NCBI GenBank assembly: GCA_963643985.1
Contig: CAVINP010000095.1
Location: 1-7,423, forward strand
DNA length: 7,423 nucleotides
Source of the DNA: SFTH01 sp963643985
GTDB taxonomy: Bacteria > Bacillota > Clostridia > Christensenellales > Aristaeellaceae
Direction of reading: 5' to 3'
The notes below the pieces were generated by a model. That model had not been told where the DNA came from. It saw only the letters and a program-made list of their open reading frames with translations, and made no database searches. Positions 5,248 through 7,423 of the stretch are shown piece after piece (the first letter of the stretch is position 1; every line of letters starts with the position of its first letter). The position numbers and the translations under genes were made by a program.

Positions 5248-5297
5248 GTTAGAGGGGGTATCGATGCTCGAAAACCCCGATTCTATCGCACTTTTCG

Positions 5298-6812
5298 TCA
5301 CTTGTCGCTGCCCAAAGGCTTCATTGTCGGGAAGAGCAGCACGTCGCGGATGCTGGCGGAGTCGGTCAGCAGCATCATCAGGCGGTCCACACCAAAGCCC
5401 AGACCACCCGTCGGGGGCATGCCGTATTCAAGGGCATTGACGAAATCATAGTCCACCTGCGCACGACAATCCTTGTCCAGAGCCTTGCGCTCGGCCACCT
5501 GGCGCTCAAAGCGGCCGCGCTGGTCGATGGGGTCATTCAGCTCCGTGAAGGCATTGCCGAACTCGGTGGCGTTGATAAAGTACTCGAAACGTTCCGTGAA
5601 CATCGGGTCATCGGGCTTGCGCTTGGCCAGCGGGCTGATCTCGACGGGATAATCGTAGATGAACGTCGGCTGAATGAGCTTGTCCTCGACAAAGGCATCG
5701 AAGAACTCCGCCAGAATTGCGCCACGCGTCGGCACCTCGGGCAGATCCACATTGTGGGCCTTGGCGCAGGCAATGGCGTCCTCGTCGCTCTGCCAGTCAT
5801 TAAAGTCCACGCCGCTGTACTTCTTGACGGCTTCGATCATGGTCAGGCGCTCCCAGTGGCCCAGATCGATCTGATTTCCCTGATACGGAACCACGAGTGA
5901 ATCGCAGACCTTCTGCGCCACGGTCTTCATCATGTCCTCGACCAGATCCATCATGCCCCGGAAGTTCGTATAGGCCTGATACAGCTCGATGGTGGTGAAC
6001 TCCGGATTGTGCTTGGTGTCCATGCCCTCGTTGCGGAAGATGCGGCCGACTTCGTATACGCGATCCATGCCGCCCACGATCAGACGCTTGAGGTAGAGCT
6101 CGGTCTCGATGCGCAGCACCATGTCCATATTCAGAGAATTATGGTGCGTATAGAACGGACGCGCCGATGCGCCTATCTCAAAGGGCGTAAGGATGGGCGT
6201 GTCGACCTCCAGGAAGCCGCGGCCGTCCAGAAAGGCACGCAGTTCGCGCATGATCCTGCTGCGGCGCACGAAGGTCTCCTTCACGTCGGGGTTGACGATC
6301 ATGTCCAGATAGCGCTGGCGATAGCGGGTGTCGGTGTCCTGGAGGCCGTGAAACTTCTCCGGCAGCGGGTGCAGGCACTTGGTCAGCAGCGTGATTTCCT
6401 GCGCATGTACGCTGACCTCACCGGTCTTGGTGGTGAAGACGAAGCCCTTGACGCCGATCACGTCACCGATATCGTAGCCCTTGAAGGCCTTGTAATTGTC
6501 CTCGCCGACATCGTCGCGGCGCACGTAAATCTGGATCTTGCCCTCGGAATCCTGCAGATGCGCAAAGCTGGCCTTGCCCATCACGCGGCGGGACATCATG
6601 CGGCCCGCGATGGAAACCTGCTTCTGCTCACCTTCGACATAATGAGAAATGATGTCTGCGGAATGATCGGTGACATCGTAGGTGGTGATCAGGTAGGGGT
6701 TCTGTCCGTTGTCCATCAGCGCCTGCAGCTTTTCCAGACGGATGCGATTCTGCTCGGAAAGTTCCTGCTGGGTCATCTCGGGTGCAGCGTTGTTGTTCAG
6801 CTCTTCTGCCAT
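5298..6812 (-). CDS. lysS: Lysyl-tRNA synthetase, class II
   Basis: A 504-residue cytoplasmic enzyme that charges tRNA-Lys with lysine using ATP. The N-terminal OB-fold anticodon-binding domain covers about 60-145 (VSIAGRMMSRRVMGKASFAHL at its start). The catalytic domain has class II motif 2, FRNEGMDTKHNPEF (259-272), the lysine-site segment YDYPVEISPLAKRKPDDP (386-403), ERFE at 407-410, ELNDP at 424-428 and motif 3, GLGFGVDRL (470-478), ending in DVLLFPTMKP plus five residues, normal for the family. One oddity is FEIGASARPF at 211-220, where most LysS proteins have a double Gly (GGA). The ATG at 6812 has AGAGGAGA 8 bases upstream. It follows greA in the same direction, a common clostridial pairing, with a hairpin between them. 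Confidence 0.98.
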   Translation of the reverse strand: MAEELNNNAAPEMTQQELSEQNRIRLEKLQALMDNGQNPYLITTYDVTDHSADIISHYVEGEQKQVSIAGRMMSRRVMGKASFAHLQDSEGKIQIYVRRDDVGEDNYKAFKGYDIGDVIGVKGFVFTTKTGEVSVHAQEITLLTKCLHPLPEKFHGLQDTDTRYRQRYLDMIVNPDVKETFVRRSRIMRELRAFLDGRGFLEVDTPILTPFEIGASARPFYTHHNSLNMDMVLRIETELYLKRLIVGGMDRVYEVGRIFRNEGMDTKHNPEFTTIELYQAYTNFRGMMDLVEDMMKTVAQKVCDSLVVPYQGNQIDLGHWERLTMIEAVKKYSGVDFNDWQSDEDAIACAKAHNVDLPEVPTRGAILAEFFDAFVEDKLIQPTFIYDYPVEISPLAKRKPDDPMFTERFEYFINATEFGNAFTELNDPIDQRGRFERQVAERKALDKDCRAQVDYDFVNALEYGMPPTGGLGFGVDRLMMLLTDSASIRDVLLFPTMKPLGSDK

Positions 6813-6845
6813 AATAAATATCTCCTCTTATAGACGGATGTCGTT

Positions 6846-6876
6846 AAAAAACCGGCGTGTGATCGACATGCCGGTT
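6846..6876 (-). terminator. Hairpin with T6 run between greA and lysS
   Basis: AACCGGC (6876-6870 on the minus strand) pairs with GCCGGTT (6856-6850), with partly paired bases inside, and runs into TTTTTT at 6851-6846. It begins 12 bases after the greA stop. As lysS starts 33 bases beyond with no clear promoter in between, it is probably leaky, letting a fraction of transcripts reach lysS. Confidence 0.75.
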
Positions 6877-6888
6877 GAAGCGGAATAA

Positions 6889-7362
6889 TCAACGCTTGCG
6901 GATGCTCAGGATCTCCAGTTCGATCTTGCCGCCGGGGGCATCGACCTCGACCGTCTCGCCCACATGCTTGCCCATCAATGCGATTCCGATGGGAGACTCG
7001 TTGGAGATGAACAGCTTCAGCGGGTCGGCCTCGGTAAAGCCGACCAGCGTGTACTCGTCCTCCTCGTTGTATTCCTTGTCCAGAACGCGAACGACGGTGC
7101 CCAGAGCCACCTCATCGGAGCCTGCGGCGGAATCATCGATGAATTTTGCCGTGCGCAGCAGCTGCTCCAGTTCGCCGATGCGGCCGTAAACACGGGCCTC
7201 TTCCTTCTTGGCAGCATCATACTCTGCATTTTCGGACAGATCGCCGAAGCCGCGTGCCGTCTGAATTTCCTCGGCCACGCGCTTTTTCGCCTCGAGCAGC
7301 TCCTCCATCTCGGCTTCCAGTTTTCTCTTATCTGTAAGTGTCAGTTCGCGAACGTCTGCCAT
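6889..7362 (-). CDS. greA: Transcription elongation factor GreA
   Basis: A 157-residue factor that enters the RNA polymerase secondary channel and stimulates cleavage of backtracked RNA. The N-terminal coiled coil spans about 8-75, with the tip GFGDLSENAEYDAAKKEE at 38-55; Asp41 and Glu44 match the acidic tip residues needed for cleavage in Escherichia coli GreA. The C-terminal FKBP-like domain (about 82-157) has the family signature ISNESPIGIALMGKHVGE (119-136). Length equals the usual 157-160. The frame is open further upstream to 7416, but the ATG at 7362 has GGAGGG 7 bases upstream and gives the standard N-terminus, so it is chosen. lysS follows 76 bases downstream. Confidence 0.98.
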   Translation of the reverse strand: MADVRELTLTDKRKLEAEMEELLEAKKRVAEEIQTARGFGDLSENAEYDAAKKEEARVYGRIGELEQLLRTAKFIDDSAAGSDEVALGTVVRVLDKEYNEEDEYTLVGFTEADPLKLFISNESPIGIALMGKHVGETVEVDAPGGKIELEILSIRKR

Positions 7363-7423
7363 AACTAAACCCTCCTGCATATTGCAAGTTAAAATAGCAT
7401 AAAAATACACAAACAAACACTGC
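7363..7423 (-). promoter_or_regulatory. AT-rich upstream region of greA, possible promoter
   Basis: The minus strand upstream of the greA ribosome site is strikingly T-rich compared with the surrounding DNA and contains a TATTTT that could serve as a -10 element. No -35 hexamer at standard spacing stands out, and the region is cut by the window edge, so greA may also be read from an upstream gene. Confidence 0.25.

Larger units (their letters stand above)
1..5250 (-). mobile_element. Partial integrative conjugative element (Tn1549/CD1115-like)
   Basis: Seven tightly packed minus-strand genes form the replication-partition-transfer start module of a clostridial conjugative element: Cys-rich protein, RepA_N initiator, ParB, acidic protein, DpnD/PcfM-DUF3846, PcfB and VirD4-like coupling protein. 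This gene set and order is familiar from Tn1549-like and CD1115-family ICEs of gut Firmicutes. The element runs off the left edge, so relaxase, VirB4/VirB6-like channel genes, integrase and the second end are not visible. The right boundary is inferred to lie between 5121 and 5297 because lysS beyond it is a housekeeping gene; 5250 is approximate. A mobilisable plasmid integrated at this point, or an assembly join, cannot be excluded from this window. Confidence 0.82.
5055..5297. other. Gene-free junction between lysS and the element
   Basis: These 243 bases separate the housekeeping lysS stop from the first element gene. They hold GGTGGTAAG direct repeats (5171-5247), two minus-strand hairpin/T-run terminators (5138-5176 and 5081-5121) and an imperfect inverted repeat GGGGT...ACCCC (5255-5278) just after lysS. 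No convincing promoter hexamers were found on the minus strand. The right end of the element, hence an attachment site, should lie here, but the other end is needed to define it. Confidence 0.55.

Noticed and set aside
5255..5278. tRNA T-arm-like sequence (GGGGTTTTCGAGCATCGATACCCC on the minus strand)
   Set aside because: The stem is only 5 bp with a 14-base loop, and no acceptor or anticodon arms can be found around it, so no tRNA remnant is called.
6009..6833. 274-codon plus-strand open frame opposite lysS
   Set aside because: It is antisense to a complete lysyl-tRNA synthetase and has no family features of its own.

Overview
The window joins two kinds of DNA, with every supported gene on the minus strand (transcription runs right to left). 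The right third (about 5298-7362) is ordinary bacterial chromosome: greA (transcript cleavage factor) followed by lysS (class II lysyl-tRNA synthetase). The left two thirds (1 to about 5250) are the replication, partition and transfer start of an integrative and conjugative element (ICE) of the Tn1549/CD1115 type common in gut Clostridia. The protein families, strong GGAGG ribosome sites, TTG/GTG starts and fairly high GC suggest an uncultured or poorly known clostridial Firmicute (Oscillospiraceae/Christensenellales-like). That placement is inferred from family resemblance only.

Right to left: greA (7362-6889), a hairpin terminator in the greA-lysS gap, lysS (6812-5298), then a 243-base gene-free junction (5055-5297). 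The junction holds GGTGGTAAG repeats and two minus-strand hairpin/T-run terminators. Next comes a compact seven-gene element operon: a 9-cysteine small protein (5054-4842), a RepA_N/DUF6017 replication initiator (4845-3907), ParB (3887-2931), a very acidic protein of unknown function (2919-2329), a DpnD/PcfM-DUF3846 fusion (2319-1714), PcfB (1668-1192) and the N-terminal 398 residues of a VirD4-like coupling protein (1195 to beyond base 1). Gaps are 9-45 bases, with 4-base overlaps at Cys-rich/RepA (GTGA) and PcfB/VirD4 (ATGA), so the block is probably one transcript.

The likely shared role: RepA drives autonomous replication of the excised circle, ParB helps maintain it, and PcfB plus VirD4 deliver the relaxosome to a type IV secretion channel encoded further left, outside the window. 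The acidic protein and the DpnD/PcfM-DUF3846 protein are accessory and of unknown function.

The most interesting signal not explained by gene content is inside repA. The segment encoding the linker between its two domains (4346-4471) carries two phased DNA repeat sets, one with a 15-base and one with a 23-base period, plus a 9-bp palindrome. The 23-base period is out of phase with codons, so it cannot be a by-product of protein repeats. It matches the known position of the origin in RepA_N plasmids. Other points worth checking are the repeats at the element/chromosome junction, a terminator placed so close to the element operon that it looks like an attenuator, and the acidic protein.
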